From: an uncultured Spartobacteria bacterium
Lineage (GTDB): Bacteria > Verrucomicrobiota > Verrucomicrobiia > Chthoniobacterales > Chthoniobacteraceae
DNA length: 39,001 bases
Assembly (NCBI GenBank): GCA_903919125.1
Contig: CAIXGS010000074.1
Coordinates: 1-39,001, forward strand
Direction of reading: 5' to 3'
Of this stretch, positions 1-8,166 are shown piece by piece (the stretch's first letter is position 1; each line of letters starts with the position of its first letter). The translations under genes were made by a program, and so were the position numbers. The notes under the pieces are model-generated. The model saw nothing but the letters and a program-made list of their open reading frames with translations. It searched no databases and was not told the origin of the DNA.

Positions 1-78
1 CTACGGAAAATCATGAAGCAAACCGGAGAACAGCCTCCGAGAGCCGGATGCGGGAAATCCGCCCGTCCGGTTCGATGA
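1..78 (+). CDS. Group II intron maturase (reverse transcriptase), C-terminal end only
   Basis: The first 26 codons of the window stay open to a TGA at 76-78 and read through the domain V hairpin of a group II intron. The peptide ends in RAGCGKSARPVR, a tail I recall from class C group II intron reverse transcriptase/maturases, whose frame continues into the ribozyme 3' domains. Only the tail is present, so no catalytic motif can be checked; the rest lies upstream of the window. The full protein would splice and mobilise its own intron. Confidence rests on the frame lying exactly over the ribozyme domain. Confidence 0.55.
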   Translation, partial: LRKIMKQTGEQPPRAGCGKSARPVR

Positions 79-126
79 GGGGGAGACGCGTGTGGGTGGT
101 TTACCAAACGCGTCTCCCTACTCTAT
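1..126 (+). mobile_element. 3' end of a group II intron (domains V and VI), probably class C
   Basis: Positions 41-73 form the domain V hairpin: GAGCCGGA (41-48) pairs with TCCGGTTC (66-73), and an upper helix is capped by a GAAA-containing loop. Domain VI follows: GGGAGACGCG (81-90) pairs exactly with CGCGTCTCCC (109-118). The 3' end is CTACTCTAT, with A120 as candidate branch point and the likely splice boundary after 126. Hairpin pattern, spacing and terminal sequence match class C bacterial group II introns, which typically insert beside stem-loops or terminators. The 5' part lies outside the window, so whether the intron is complete is unknown. Confidence 0.8.
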
Positions 127-140
127 TCCGCGCTCCCAGG
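127..140. repeat. Fragment of the hairpin repeat seen at the right end, used as intron 3' exon
   Basis: The 14 bases directly after the intron, TCCGCGCTCCCAGG, are the exact reverse complement of 38909-38922, the outer end of the left arm of the hairpin element at the right edge of the window. This suggests the intron inserted inside one arm of another copy of that element. The other part of the copy would lie upstream of the window. Confidence 0.55.
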
Positions 141-190
141 CTCATTCGCTGTAAAAGGCGTTTTCACACAACAACCCAATAAATGGTATT

Positions 191-665
191 AATTGCTTCG
201 TTGAGCCACCCAAAGTCGTCGTGGGGATGCTGCGATTTGTCATGCCGGAGGCATTAAAGCCAATTGCCGGTGGTTGAGGAGCGACGCGACGACACCACCG
301 GTTTCTGAGGCAGAAACCGCCCGCATCCCAAGGGGATGGCAGCGGCGTCGCATCTCAGGCACAGCAGACAATTATTTGTGGGAAACAGGGGGTGCGTCAG
401 TGCGAAATAACAATAGCCCAGCAGCCTGGGTGACTGGCATCCCGCGGGATGCTCTGTGTTTTTTACCCCAACCGGTGGTGTCGCTTCGCTCAACCACCGG
501 CAAATGGCCTCGATGCCTCCGGCATCGGAACTGTCATTCACACCCTGACTGCTTCCGCTCGGCCTGATGGGCAAACCACAGAAACAACCGAAGCACTAAA
601 GCCCACTGGAAATTTACGACCGAACAAGCCCAGATAAAGCTCAAGCGTCATTACCCAACAAATTA
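191..665. repeat. Long structured repeat, left copy, with nested inverted repeats
   Basis: This noncoding stretch is repeated in the same orientation at 38446-38865 with high identity. It is built of nested inverted repeats: ATGCCGGAGGCAT (242-254) against ATGCCTCCGGCAT (513-525), and the arm at 266-302 against the arm at 470-501 (GCCGGTGG..ACCACCGGT against ACCGGTGG..CCACCGGC). Small hairpins lie inside, such as GGTTTCT/AGAAACC near 300-318 and the perfect 16-base palindrome at 437-452. About 60 bases near the apex (roughly 371-425) are absent from the right copy. Both strands contain open frames here, but they translate palindromes and look spurious. It resembles large REP/BIME-like elements; its function is unknown. 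Confidence 0.75.
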
Positions 666-676
666 GACATCACTGC

Positions 677-1828
677 CTAGTAGCCTTTCCACAGCCACTC
701 CAGAGCACTTGGCAGGATCTGGGATCTTGCGTTGCCCACGCCGTGGCCCGAGTTGAGACAGTACGCGTACTGGTAGTGATACCCCTTGGCTTTTAAGGCG
801 GTGGCCATGCGGTTGTTCGCCTCCACCCAGTCGTGCATGCCATCGCGCATGACGTTGGGGTTGTAGTTGTCACGGTCGCCGACGGCCATATAGAGGCGGA
901 TCGGTTTGGGGGCGCTCTCGGGAATGAGCTTGTTGTGAAAGCCCCAGGCGCCGTCGGGTGTCTCTGGATTAAAAGGCCATTGCTGGTTGACGAAGGTGCC
1001 AGAAAGAGTGAGCACGCGATGATAAAGTTCTGGATGATACCATGCCATAATCAACGCCGCTGATCCCCCAGAGCTCGTGCCCATTGTGGCGCGACCTTCG
1101 GGGTCTTTTGTCAGCTGCACTCCGTAGTTTTTTTCGACCAAGGGCAGCACTTCATTTTCAATAAACTCGGCGTAGAGTCCCGACATCGTGTCGTATTCCT
1201 TGCCGCGCTCGTGACCTTGGGCATCGCCGCCGCCGTTGGCGACCATGACGACGATCATGGCCGGGACGCGTTTCTGGGCGATTAAGTTGTCGAGAATGCG
1301 TGGAAGGTTCATGTCCGGCTTGCCGAGGCCGGGCCCGTCGTGAGTGACAAGCAGGGGCGCCGCAGTGCCGGGCGAATACTGTGCCGGGATGTAGACGGTG
1401 ATGGTGCGCTTGTAGTCGATGGGGTGGGTTTCCACGATCAGCGTCTTGGGATTCGTCGGGTCGACCGTGCCGAAGACGTCCCTTGCAATGCCGGGGTTGA
1501 AGCGTTTGCAGTCTTTTGAATCGATGCTGAACTGCTGCACTTTTCCCTGTGGTACGCCTTCGATGGCTTTGGTTTCCAGCGCCGCCACGTAATCCGGACC
1601 GATCACGAAATCGCCATCCGCATCGACGGGTGGATTCGCGCCGGGTGTTCCGTCGAGGCGCGTGAATTTCGGTGCATCGGGGGAGTCAAAGGGGCGCGTT
1701 GGCGGTTGGGGCTTGGGCGCTTGCTTGGGTGGAGGAGGCGTGGGCGCGGGGGCGTCGGCAGCCGATGAATGCCCGAGGAGGGCGAGAATGGCGGTGAGGC
1801 TGAGAAGGGGAGAACGGAGAAGTGACAT
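677..1828 (-). CDS. Secreted esterase, enterochelin esterase-like alpha/beta hydrolase
   Basis: This 383-residue protein has an N-terminal signal peptide (about 1-24), a proline-rich linker (25-47) and a C-terminal esterase D/Fes-type alpha/beta hydrolase domain (about 125-383). The nucleophile elbow is GTSSG (Ser252), the acid is probably Asp318 or Asp320 in GDRDNYN, and the histidine is His362 in NSGHG. Family members hydrolyse ester bonds such as feruloyl, acetyl or siderophore esters; the substrate here cannot be read from sequence. It lies 48 bases downstream of the PVC cytochrome/HEAT gene in the same direction, so the two are probably co-transcribed and act outside the cytoplasmic membrane. 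A role in polysaccharide de-esterification is an inference from that pairing. Confidence 0.85.
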   Translation of the reverse strand: MSLLRSPLLSLTAILALLGHSSAADAPAPTPPPPKQAPKPQPPTRPFDSPDAPKFTRLDGTPGANPPVDADGDFVIGPDYVAALETKAIEGVPQGKVQQFSIDSKDCKRFNPGIARDVFGTVDPTNPKTLIVETHPIDYKRTITVYIPAQYSPGTAAPLLVTHDGPGLGKPDMNLPRILDNLIAQKRVPAMIVVMVANGGGDAQGHERGKEYDTMSGLYAEFIENEVLPLVEKNYGVQLTKDPEGRATMGTSSGGSAALIMAWYHPELYHRVLTLSGTFVNQQWPFNPETPDGAWGFHNKLIPESAPKPIRLYMAVGDRDNYNPNVMRDGMHDWVEANNRMATALKAKGYHYQYAYCLNSGHGVGNARSQILPSALEWLWKGY

Positions 1829-1876
1829 GGATTGATTTCGAAGGAACGTGGCGGTCGCAGAGGAAGGATGAGAGTC

Positions 1877-4800
1877 TTATTTTCCGTTAGAGGCTTGTGG
1901 CTGTTTCTTTTCAACCCACTTCAAGTTGGCGAGGTAGGCCACTACGTTGCGGATCTCGCGTGGCTTTAAGATTCCTAGCATGGGCGGCATGATGGAAACT
2001 GGGGGCGTTTGAGCGGTGATCTCTGATTTTGGCACGCTCTTTTGGGTGCCGTCGGGGAGTTGGATGGTGGCGGCGTCGGGTGTGTCACTCACCGGCGCTC
2101 CGCTGAGTGAAGTGCCGTCGCGCAGCGTGAGCATGGTGATGCCGTATCCGGGCGCGATTTTGGCCGAAGGCGCAACGAGGGATTCCAGCAAGTAGGGACG
2201 GTCTTTCTGGAGGCCAATGGACCGCAGATTAGGGCCGACGGCGCTGCCGGTTTCGCCCAACGCGTGGCACGCCAGACAGTTTGCGCCCAGATGGTTTTGC
2301 ACCAGTTCGAGCCCGGAAGGAACATCGCCGCCAGTGAGCAGTTCGCGGTGTTCGGTTCCCGCAGGGCTCGTCGAATATTTCTCGGCCAGCGCGGCGAGAG
2401 CAGGGTTGGAGGGCGCCCTTTCACCCAAGGCATCGAGGACATCAAACTGGAGCGCGGCTTCCAGCTTGTTGTCGAGCAGGGCGTCGCCAAGTTTCGTCAG
2501 AACGGCGTCTGCATTGGGATGGGCCGCTCGGGCAAGCTGGGCGACTGCGTGTTGTTTTTGCGCTGGGGCGCTTTTTTTGAGAACACGTTCACAAATTTCG
2601 ACTACTCGTTCTGGAAATTCTGGGAGCAAAAGTTCAAGCGCAGTTTGCTGTAAAATCGCTGGACTGGTTTCAGCAAGAGCTGCATCCAACGCTTTGCTCC
2701 ATTCCTTCGCACTGCGTTGTTCGCCTCCCATGAGTCGAAGCGCTTGCGCCCTAATTTTATCGGGGGCTGTGGAATCCGCGATGATTGTCGCTATCTGTTC
2801 AGGCTTCGCCTTGAGGGAATAAGCGATGAGGATTTCCACGGCTGTCTGGCGGAGCGCCTCTTCCTTGAGCCCGAGTAGCGTTTCGATTTTCGGAGAAAGA
2901 ATGTCCTCAATGGAGGCAGGATTCAGTTTGCGGGCATAGCCATCAACTCGGTCGAGGCGCGGGGCGTCTTTCCATGCGAGTAAAGAGGAGAGGGCTTCAG
3001 CACGGAAGTTGAGCGGGACGGCTTCATTCAGGGCGAGCGCTAGGATTTTCTGAGCGTTTTTAACCGTACCGAGCCGCATGCCGGCGTTTATGACGCGGAA
3101 CATTGCCGGTTCGCTGAGGTTGCGGGCGTTAAGAAGGGAGGCCAATTGAGGCAACGCTTTTGGGATGCTTTCGTCGTCGTGGATGGCACGCGCGGCTTCC
3201 GTTACAACGGCTGGATCCGAGTCGTGGAGAAATTCTGCGACCAGAGGAGAAGCCTGTCTCCGCAGAGCAAGTACGCTGACCAAGCGCGCCGCCCTTTCGC
3301 TGTTCGCTTTTTTCGCTGCGAGTTGCGCGGGTTTGGCGCAACCGGTGAGCCCCGCGACGGCAGCATGCCGAAGGACGGGTTGTTCCCAATCGCCAATTGC
3401 CATTGCGAAAAGCGGTTCAACCGCGGAGGAAACTTGCAGGCGTCCCAGCGCAATGGCGGTGAGGTTGCGCACGCGAGGGGCGGCATCGGCAAGCAGGGGA
3501 ATGAGCGCCTGGGTCTGGACTGGGGTCAGTCTGGCCTCGGAAAGGACGCGAGCAGTTTGGGCGCGAATCTCAGAGTTGGCGTCGCTCAGGAGCGGGATGA
3601 TCTCGTCGGATTGTGCCTTTTGTTGGCGAAGGAGCTGGCCATAGCCCCAAATCGCATGGATCCGGCTCATCTCGCTGGCAGTCCCAGAGCGGGCCGCCGC
3701 AAGAAGCGACGCGCCTTCCTGTCGCTTGACGAGCTCGAACTGGGCACCCAGCCGGACGCGTTGGTCCGCGTGGGCTAGCAGAACGAGAAGCTCCTGAGTG
3801 GCGCTTTTTTCAAAACCGTTGGTCAGGAGTTTCTGAGTTTCTTTGCGAAGCGTCGACCCAGCACCCGAAATGGAATCTGCGCGGTAGACATTGCCAAGGC
3901 CGTTGAGCGGATACCCTTTCGCCCAATCCGTCATGAACAGCGAGCCGTCGGGATGCCAGCTCATACCGATTCCCATCAGCGATTTGTGCAGCACTTCCAC
4001 TGGGCTACGCTTAAACGACGCGCCGTCATGTTCGACTCGGAATCCTCGCATGATCCCTGTGGGAAATTCGTTGAGGAAAAACATTCCACGCTGAGCTTCA
4101 CCGAGCGCCGTTCCCGGATCGTGTTTGAAGCCAGCGGGTCCGTCGGTGGAATTCTCGATGGGCGGCAGAATGTAGGCTGCCTGCCCGTCCCATTTTGGCT
4201 CCCAGAGGCGCTCTTTCATCCAAGTCGTCCGGTTGCCCATGTGCTGGTAATTGATTCGCCAACCCGCGTCGCTGGCCTCAGGGATGTAAACGAAGCGTTC
4301 TTTTTCCCCCTTAAAATCAGCGTCATTGTCTACTCCGAGTAGATCGCCGAAGTCGTCAAAAGCCGGTTCCTGCACATTACGGAGCCCGTGCGCATACACC
4401 TCGAAGTTTGAACCATCAGGCTCGATGCGAAGGATGCACCCCTCATTTGGGTAAAAGAAATGACGCCCTTCGCGAGAAGTCACGTTCACGCCTTTGTCGC
4501 CGATGCTCCAGTAAATGCGCCCATCCGGCCCGACCGAAAGCCCGTGCATGTCGTGGCCCCCGTAGGCGATGTGCAGCCCGAAGCCGTGTACGAGAATCTC
4601 GCGCACGTCGGCCACGCCGTCGTCGTCGGTATCCTTGAAGCGCCAGAGATCCGGGGCGATAGTCGCATAAACCCAGCCGTCGTGGTAAAGGACACCCGCC
4701 GCAATCCCCGTGACTTCTGTATTAAAGCCTTCCGCGAACACCGTGATTTTATCCGGAGTGCCGTCGCCATCGGTGTCGCGCAATTGATAAATGCGATCGG

Positions 4801-5224
4801 AGATGAACGTTAGATCTTTCCAGTCGATGGATCCGTCCCCGTTATGATCTTTCAACCCACCGCGGGGGCTGCGTAGTTTTCCAGGGGCGAGCGCCGAGCG
4901 CAGGAAGGCAGCCTTTTCTTCGATGCTTCGGATTCCCACGTCGTCTGGAATCCACTTGGGATGCTCTCGGATTTCGAGGTCCGATGTTTTGCGGCGGGCT
5001 GTGGAGGCCACATAGACTCGTCCTTTTGGATCCACAGAGCAGGCCACGGGATCCGGCACATTGAGGGATGCATTCCATTTTTCAAAAACGAGATCAGTGC
5101 CGGCAACCGACACAGGCTCTTTGACGGAAGCGGCGCGCTGGGTTTCGTCGGCTGCGCGGGAAGGGGGCGCGAAAAGGACGGTTGCCCAAAGGAGGGGGAG
5201 GAGGGTCAGTCGGAAATGGGTCAT
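1877..5224 (-). CDS. PVC-type membrane-bound dehydrogenase-like protein with HEAT repeats and c-type heme domain
   Basis: This 1115-residue protein has a signal peptide (about 1-24), an N-terminal propeller-like domain (about 40-450, with NHNGD- and DTDGDGTPD-type acidic turns), a long alpha-helical HEAT-like middle (about 470-930) and a C-terminal cytochrome c domain. The heme site is CLACH (983-987), followed by VGPNL, and a Met in IMPPML (around 1079-1082) is the likely axial ligand. This architecture is a hallmark of Planctomycetota and Verrucomicrobiota, which carry many paralogues. Proposed roles are periplasmic oxidation of sugars or alcohols with electron transfer through heme; the substrate is unknown. 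The gene starts at an ATG, has no clear ribosome-binding site, and precedes the esterase gene. Confidence 0.9.
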   Translation of the reverse strand: MTHFRLTLLPLLWATVLFAPPSRAADETQRAASVKEPVSVAGTDLVFEKWNASLNVPDPVACSVDPKGRVYVASTARRKTSDLEIREHPKWIPDDVGIRSIEEKAAFLRSALAPGKLRSPRGGLKDHNGDGSIDWKDLTFISDRIYQLRDTDGDGTPDKITVFAEGFNTEVTGIAAGVLYHDGWVYATIAPDLWRFKDTDDDGVADVREILVHGFGLHIAYGGHDMHGLSVGPDGRIYWSIGDKGVNVTSREGRHFFYPNEGCILRIEPDGSNFEVYAHGLRNVQEPAFDDFGDLLGVDNDADFKGEKERFVYIPEASDAGWRINYQHMGNRTTWMKERLWEPKWDGQAAYILPPIENSTDGPAGFKHDPGTALGEAQRGMFFLNEFPTGIMRGFRVEHDGASFKRSPVEVLHKSLMGIGMSWHPDGSLFMTDWAKGYPLNGLGNVYRADSISGAGSTLRKETQKLLTNGFEKSATQELLVLLAHADQRVRLGAQFELVKRQEGASLLAAARSGTASEMSRIHAIWGYGQLLRQQKAQSDEIIPLLSDANSEIRAQTARVLSEARLTPVQTQALIPLLADAAPRVRNLTAIALGRLQVSSAVEPLFAMAIGDWEQPVLRHAAVAGLTGCAKPAQLAAKKANSERAARLVSVLALRRQASPLVAEFLHDSDPAVVTEAARAIHDDESIPKALPQLASLLNARNLSEPAMFRVINAGMRLGTVKNAQKILALALNEAVPLNFRAEALSSLLAWKDAPRLDRVDGYARKLNPASIEDILSPKIETLLGLKEEALRQTAVEILIAYSLKAKPEQIATIIADSTAPDKIRAQALRLMGGEQRSAKEWSKALDAALAETSPAILQQTALELLLPEFPERVVEICERVLKKSAPAQKQHAVAQLARAAHPNADAVLTKLGDALLDNKLEAALQFDVLDALGERAPSNPALAALAEKYSTSPAGTEHRELLTGGDVPSGLELVQNHLGANCLACHALGETGSAVGPNLRSIGLQKDRPYLLESLVAPSAKIAPGYGITMLTLRDGTSLSGAPVSDTPDAATIQLPDGTQKSVPKSEITAQTPPVSIMPPMLGILKPREIRNVVAYLANLKWVEKKQPQASNGK

Positions 5225-5343
5225 GGGGTGCTTGAAGAATGAAGCGGCTTTTCCAGAGAGAAAAGCACTCAGTGGTTTCCTTCTTAGAAAGCACAGTTGC
5301 GCGGGGCGCCGCTCAACCCCGTGCGGTCCTCATCGCGCCAAGT

Positions 5344-5730
5344 CTAATGACGGAAGATGTCGTGCAGCGCCGCGCCCACAAATAAAAGCAGCAGAAGTAA
5401 GAATGTCAGCAGGAAGACGTTCCGCGAGATGCGAGAGAGGCGTTCGCGGCTCTTTTCATTGGCCTGACAATCCCAAACATCGGGAAAGCGCGAGGTTGTA
5501 AAGGGAAGTTCGGCGATCGCGTCGGTGGCATCGGCCACGCATTCTTTAGGAACTTGGATCGTCCACCACGTACCGGGAATCATGGAGGGCAAAACCGGCA
5601 TTGCGAGGCGCAGCCCGGCCGAGGTCTCCTGCCTCAAAAAGTGTGGGATGCCCCTTTCCTGAAGAGCAAGATCCGCCATATCGGCCTGATACAATTGTCC
5701 AGTGCGAAGCACTTCAACGAGATCGCTCAT
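5344..5730 (-). CDS. DUF2007-like small membrane-anchored protein
   Basis: This 128-residue protein has an N-terminal domain (about 1-78) of the DUF2007 'putative signal transducing protein' type: it begins with a strand of the form VEVLRTGQLYQADMA and continues with a helix and a second strand (WWTIQVPKE). The C-terminus carries one hydrophobic membrane segment (about 104-122) with a short tail. Nothing catalytic is visible. DUF2007 is often fused to small membrane or zinc-ribbon modules and its role is poorly known. The gene lies 43 bases downstream of the altronate dehydratase gene in the same direction, so it may be its operon partner. Confidence 0.7.
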   Translation of the reverse strand: MSDLVEVLRTGQLYQADMADLALQERGIPHFLRQETSAGLRLAMPVLPSMIPGTWWTIQVPKECVADATDAIAELPFTTSRFPDVWDCQANEKSRERLSRISRNVFLLTFLLLLLLFVGAALHDIFRH

Positions 5731-5773
5731 GACTCACAGGGGTTCGCGCAGCATGCACGTTCCACTTTCCAAA

Positions 5774-7426
5774 TCAAAGCGAAACGCCCCGCTTCCACGG
5801 GATGAAGTCGTCCTGTCCGAGGGAGACTGCCTTCGGTACGAACTGGCCGCTGGCAGTGAGTAAGCTTAACTCGAGGAGATCCTCGGCTAGGTCGTTCAAA
5901 GAGCGTTCCCCGCGGATCATCGGTCCGGCGTCGAAGTCGATGAGATCCGGCATGCGCCCAGCCAACTCGGAGTTTGTGGCAATCTTGAGAGTGGGGGAGA
6001 TTGGATTGCCTGTCGGAGTGCCAAGGCCGGTAGTGAAAAGGATGAGATTGCACCCTGAAGCGGCCATCGCCGTGGTGCATTCCACATCGTTCCCTGGAGC
6101 GTACAGCAGCGAAACGCCGCCACGTCGCACGACAGGCGCACCGTAGTCGAGAACGTCGATGATGGGCGCAGTGCCCGCTTTGGTTGCGGCTCCGGCAGAT
6201 TTAATGGCGTCTGTGATGAGCCCGTCACGGATGTTGCCCGGACTCGGGTTCATGTCGAAGCCGCTGCCGCAGGCGTGCGCTTGGGCGTCGTATTCGGCCA
6301 TGAGTTGCGCGAAGCGTTGGGCAAGTTCGGGCGTTACGCAGCGGCGGCAGAGGTCCTGTTCCGCGCCGCAAAGCTCTGGAAATTCGCTCAGAACGCTCGC
6401 GCCTCCGGAAGCGCACAACAAGTCAGAGAGACGGCCGACCACCGGATTGGCGCTGATGCCTGAAAAGCCGTCGCTACCGCCGCATTTTACTCCGATGGTG
6501 AGATCCGAAATGGGGCAGGGTTCGCGCTCAAACCCGTTTGCCTCAGCGACACCGGCGAAGGTAGCGCGCATCGCCTTTTGGAGCATGTCGCTTTCCGAGT
6601 GCGCTTTTTGTTGTTCGAAAATGGCAAGAGGCTTGTCGAAGCGCGGATTTTGCAGCGCTATTTCACGTTCCAGAACGTTGATCTGGGCGTGCTGGCATCC
6701 GAGGCTCAGAATCGTCGCTCCGGCAACATTGGGATTGTTCAAATAACCCGCGATGAGGGCGCATAGGGCGTCGGAATCCTGCCGGGTGCCGCCGCAGCCG
6801 AAGGTATGCTGCAGGAATTTAATTCCGCCGACATTTGGGAAAAGCGGGCGGTTAGGGGAGAGGGTTCCGTCCAGGAGGTTGATTTCTTCGAGGGCATCCG
6901 CGTGGGGATGTCGGCCCCATTGCGTCACTAGGTCCCTAGCGAAGGCCTCGTAGGGAGAGCTTTTATGGTAGCCCAGTGCACGATTGAGAGCGCTTTGCAT
7001 CACGGCGATGTTCCGGTTTTCGCAAAACACGAGGGGCACCACGAGCCACAGGTTGGCCGTGCCCGAGGAGCCATCCGAGCGCCTGTAACCCGCAAACGTG
7101 CGATCACTCCAGCGTGTCACATCTGGGGGCGTCCAGGTTTGTGCCCCGCTTTCGGCGATGAAGGGATCGGCCGCGTGCACGAGGTTTTCTGTTGTGAACA
7201 GGGCGCCGCTTGGCACGAGGCCTTTGGTGCGTCCGACTGTCACCCCGTACATGGTGACTTTCTCGCCGTCGGCAAAATTTCGGGCGGCAAATTTGTGTTT
7301 GGCTGGGATGGTCTCTCGCACCGTCCACTCACTGGAGGCTATGGCGACTTTCTGGCCGTTGGCGAGTGGTTGAAGGGCGACGATTGCGTCGTCCTTTTCA
7401 TGGATGCGCTGGATCTGAAAACTCAT
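5774..7426 (-). CDS. uxaA: Altronate dehydratase (UxaA family)
   Basis: The 550-residue protein carries both parts of UxaA: an N-terminal SAF-like domain (about 1-95) and the C-terminal dehydratase domain (about 110-550). Conserved blocks match the Escherichia coli enzyme, including HTFGC, LGCQ, KCGGSDGFSGISANP, NPSPGN, LYAPGNDVE and KIATNSELA. UxaA removes water from D-altronate to give 2-keto-3-deoxygluconate in galacturonate breakdown; it is metal dependent and cytoplasmic. Galactarate dehydratases share the fold, so the sugar acid is not certain. It is slightly longer than the E. coli enzyme. It starts at an ATG just downstream of the terminator at 7451-7486, so it probably has its own promoter. 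No other uronate gene is in the window. Confidence 0.87.
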   Translation of the reverse strand: MSFQIQRIHEKDDAIVALQPLANGQKVAIASSEWTVRETIPAKHKFAARNFADGEKVTMYGVTVGRTKGLVPSGALFTTENLVHAADPFIAESGAQTWTPPDVTRWSDRTFAGYRRSDGSSGTANLWLVVPLVFCENRNIAVMQSALNRALGYHKSSPYEAFARDLVTQWGRHPHADALEEINLLDGTLSPNRPLFPNVGGIKFLQHTFGCGGTRQDSDALCALIAGYLNNPNVAGATILSLGCQHAQINVLEREIALQNPRFDKPLAIFEQQKAHSESDMLQKAMRATFAGVAEANGFEREPCPISDLTIGVKCGGSDGFSGISANPVVGRLSDLLCASGGASVLSEFPELCGAEQDLCRRCVTPELAQRFAQLMAEYDAQAHACGSGFDMNPSPGNIRDGLITDAIKSAGAATKAGTAPIIDVLDYGAPVVRRGGVSLLYAPGNDVECTTAMAASGCNLILFTTGLGTPTGNPISPTLKIATNSELAGRMPDLIDFDAGPMIRGERSLNDLAEDLLELSLLTASGQFVPKAVSLGQDDFIPWKRGVSL

Positions 7427-7450
7427 GGGTGGAAGAGTGCTTAAAAAGTG

Positions 7451-7486
7451 GCTAAAAAGCGTGTCCTTTTTTGGGGAACACGCTTT
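7451..7486 (-). terminator. Rho-independent terminator of the minus-strand series ending with the SprT-like gene
   Basis: On the minus strand AAAGCGTGT pairs with ACACGCTTT (7478-7486 with 7456-7464), and the stem is followed by TTTTTAGCCACTTTTTAA, a U-rich tail in the transcript. It lies downstream of the SprT-like gene and upstream of the altronate dehydratase gene. A second hairpin without a T tract (7517-7548, TTCGTGGAT/ATCCACGAA) lies between it and the gene end. Confidence 0.65.
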
Positions 7487-7575
7487 GAGCTTTGAGGGCG
7501 AGTGGGGGGACTAAGCTGATTTCGTGGATGCATTCAATCCACGAATCAAAGTGGTGGCTTAATCCCATTGAGATA

Positions 7576-8166
7576 TTATGCGTGGGTGCTGGGGAGCTTT
7601 ACCAGTTTGAAGCGCTCGTCGTAGCGTCCAGCGTTCTGGCGGCGACAGCAGCTCATGCATGCGGCAGGCCGACGGAAAGCGCGAACTCGGGCGAGTTGCG
7701 TTTTGCAATGGGGGCATTGATAGACGCAGGTGCGCGCCATTTTACGGCGGGGCAGGGGAAGATTGTGGCACCGCGCCTCGTCGTTGAGGCCGAGTTCGGT
7801 ACACGCTAGGCGCCATTCCATGCCGTGGGGCGCGATCCTGCGACGGCCTCCGCGATGATGTGCAATCAGGTGAGCCAGTTCGTGTAATAAAGTGCGCTCG
7901 ACTTCCTCCGTGCCGAAATCCTGTAGCCTTGGATTGAGTACGATTTGAGTGGTGGTGGGATATGCCAGCCCAGCGGTGCTTCGCATCCGAGAATTCCAAA
8001 TAACCACAAGCTTTGTGGCCAAATGGTTTAGTCCAAGGGCTTGCAGCTTCAACACCGCCAAGGTGTGGAGTTCCGGTGCCGGCATCTGAGTGCGGGCGGT
8101 GTGCAATGGCTGAATCATTAAGGTTGATCCAGTTGGATTTGGCTTTCGAAATGCAGTTGAGTTCAT
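7576..8166 (-). CDS. SprT-like zinc metalloprotease-family protein
   Basis: The 196-residue protein has a SprT-like domain with the zinc motif HELAH (95-99) followed by IAHHRGG. Near the C-terminus is a zinc-ribbon-like module with CPHC (151-154) and C170 with C173/C174. In the family the HExxH motif binds zinc; SprT-like proteins include DNA-protein crosslink proteases, but the bacterial members are largely uncharacterised. The frame stays open much further upstream (to 8802), but there it is antiparallel to no gene and simply overlaps the desulfurase in another frame. I chose the ATG at 8166 because it overlaps the desulfurase stop as ATGA. A downstream ATG at 8118 is possible. It is the last gene before the terminator. 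Confidence 0.75.
   Translation of the reverse strand: MNSTAFRKPNPTGSTLMIQPLHTARTQMPAPELHTLAVLKLQALGLNHLATKLVVIWNSRMRSTAGLAYPTTTQIVLNPRLQDFGTEEVERTLLHELAHLIAHHRGGRRRIAPHGMEWRLACTELGLNDEARCHNLPLPRRKMARTCVYQCPHCKTQLARVRAFRRPAACMSCCRRQNAGRYDERFKLVKLPSTHA

Noticed and set aside
254-637. Open frames on both strands over the left structured repeat
   Set aside because: They translate the palindromic repeat itself, appear in several frames, and recur in the right copy with frame-disrupting differences.
2217-2822. 201-codon plus-strand frame
   Set aside because: It is antisense to the cytochrome/HEAT gene and shows no motif or start signal.
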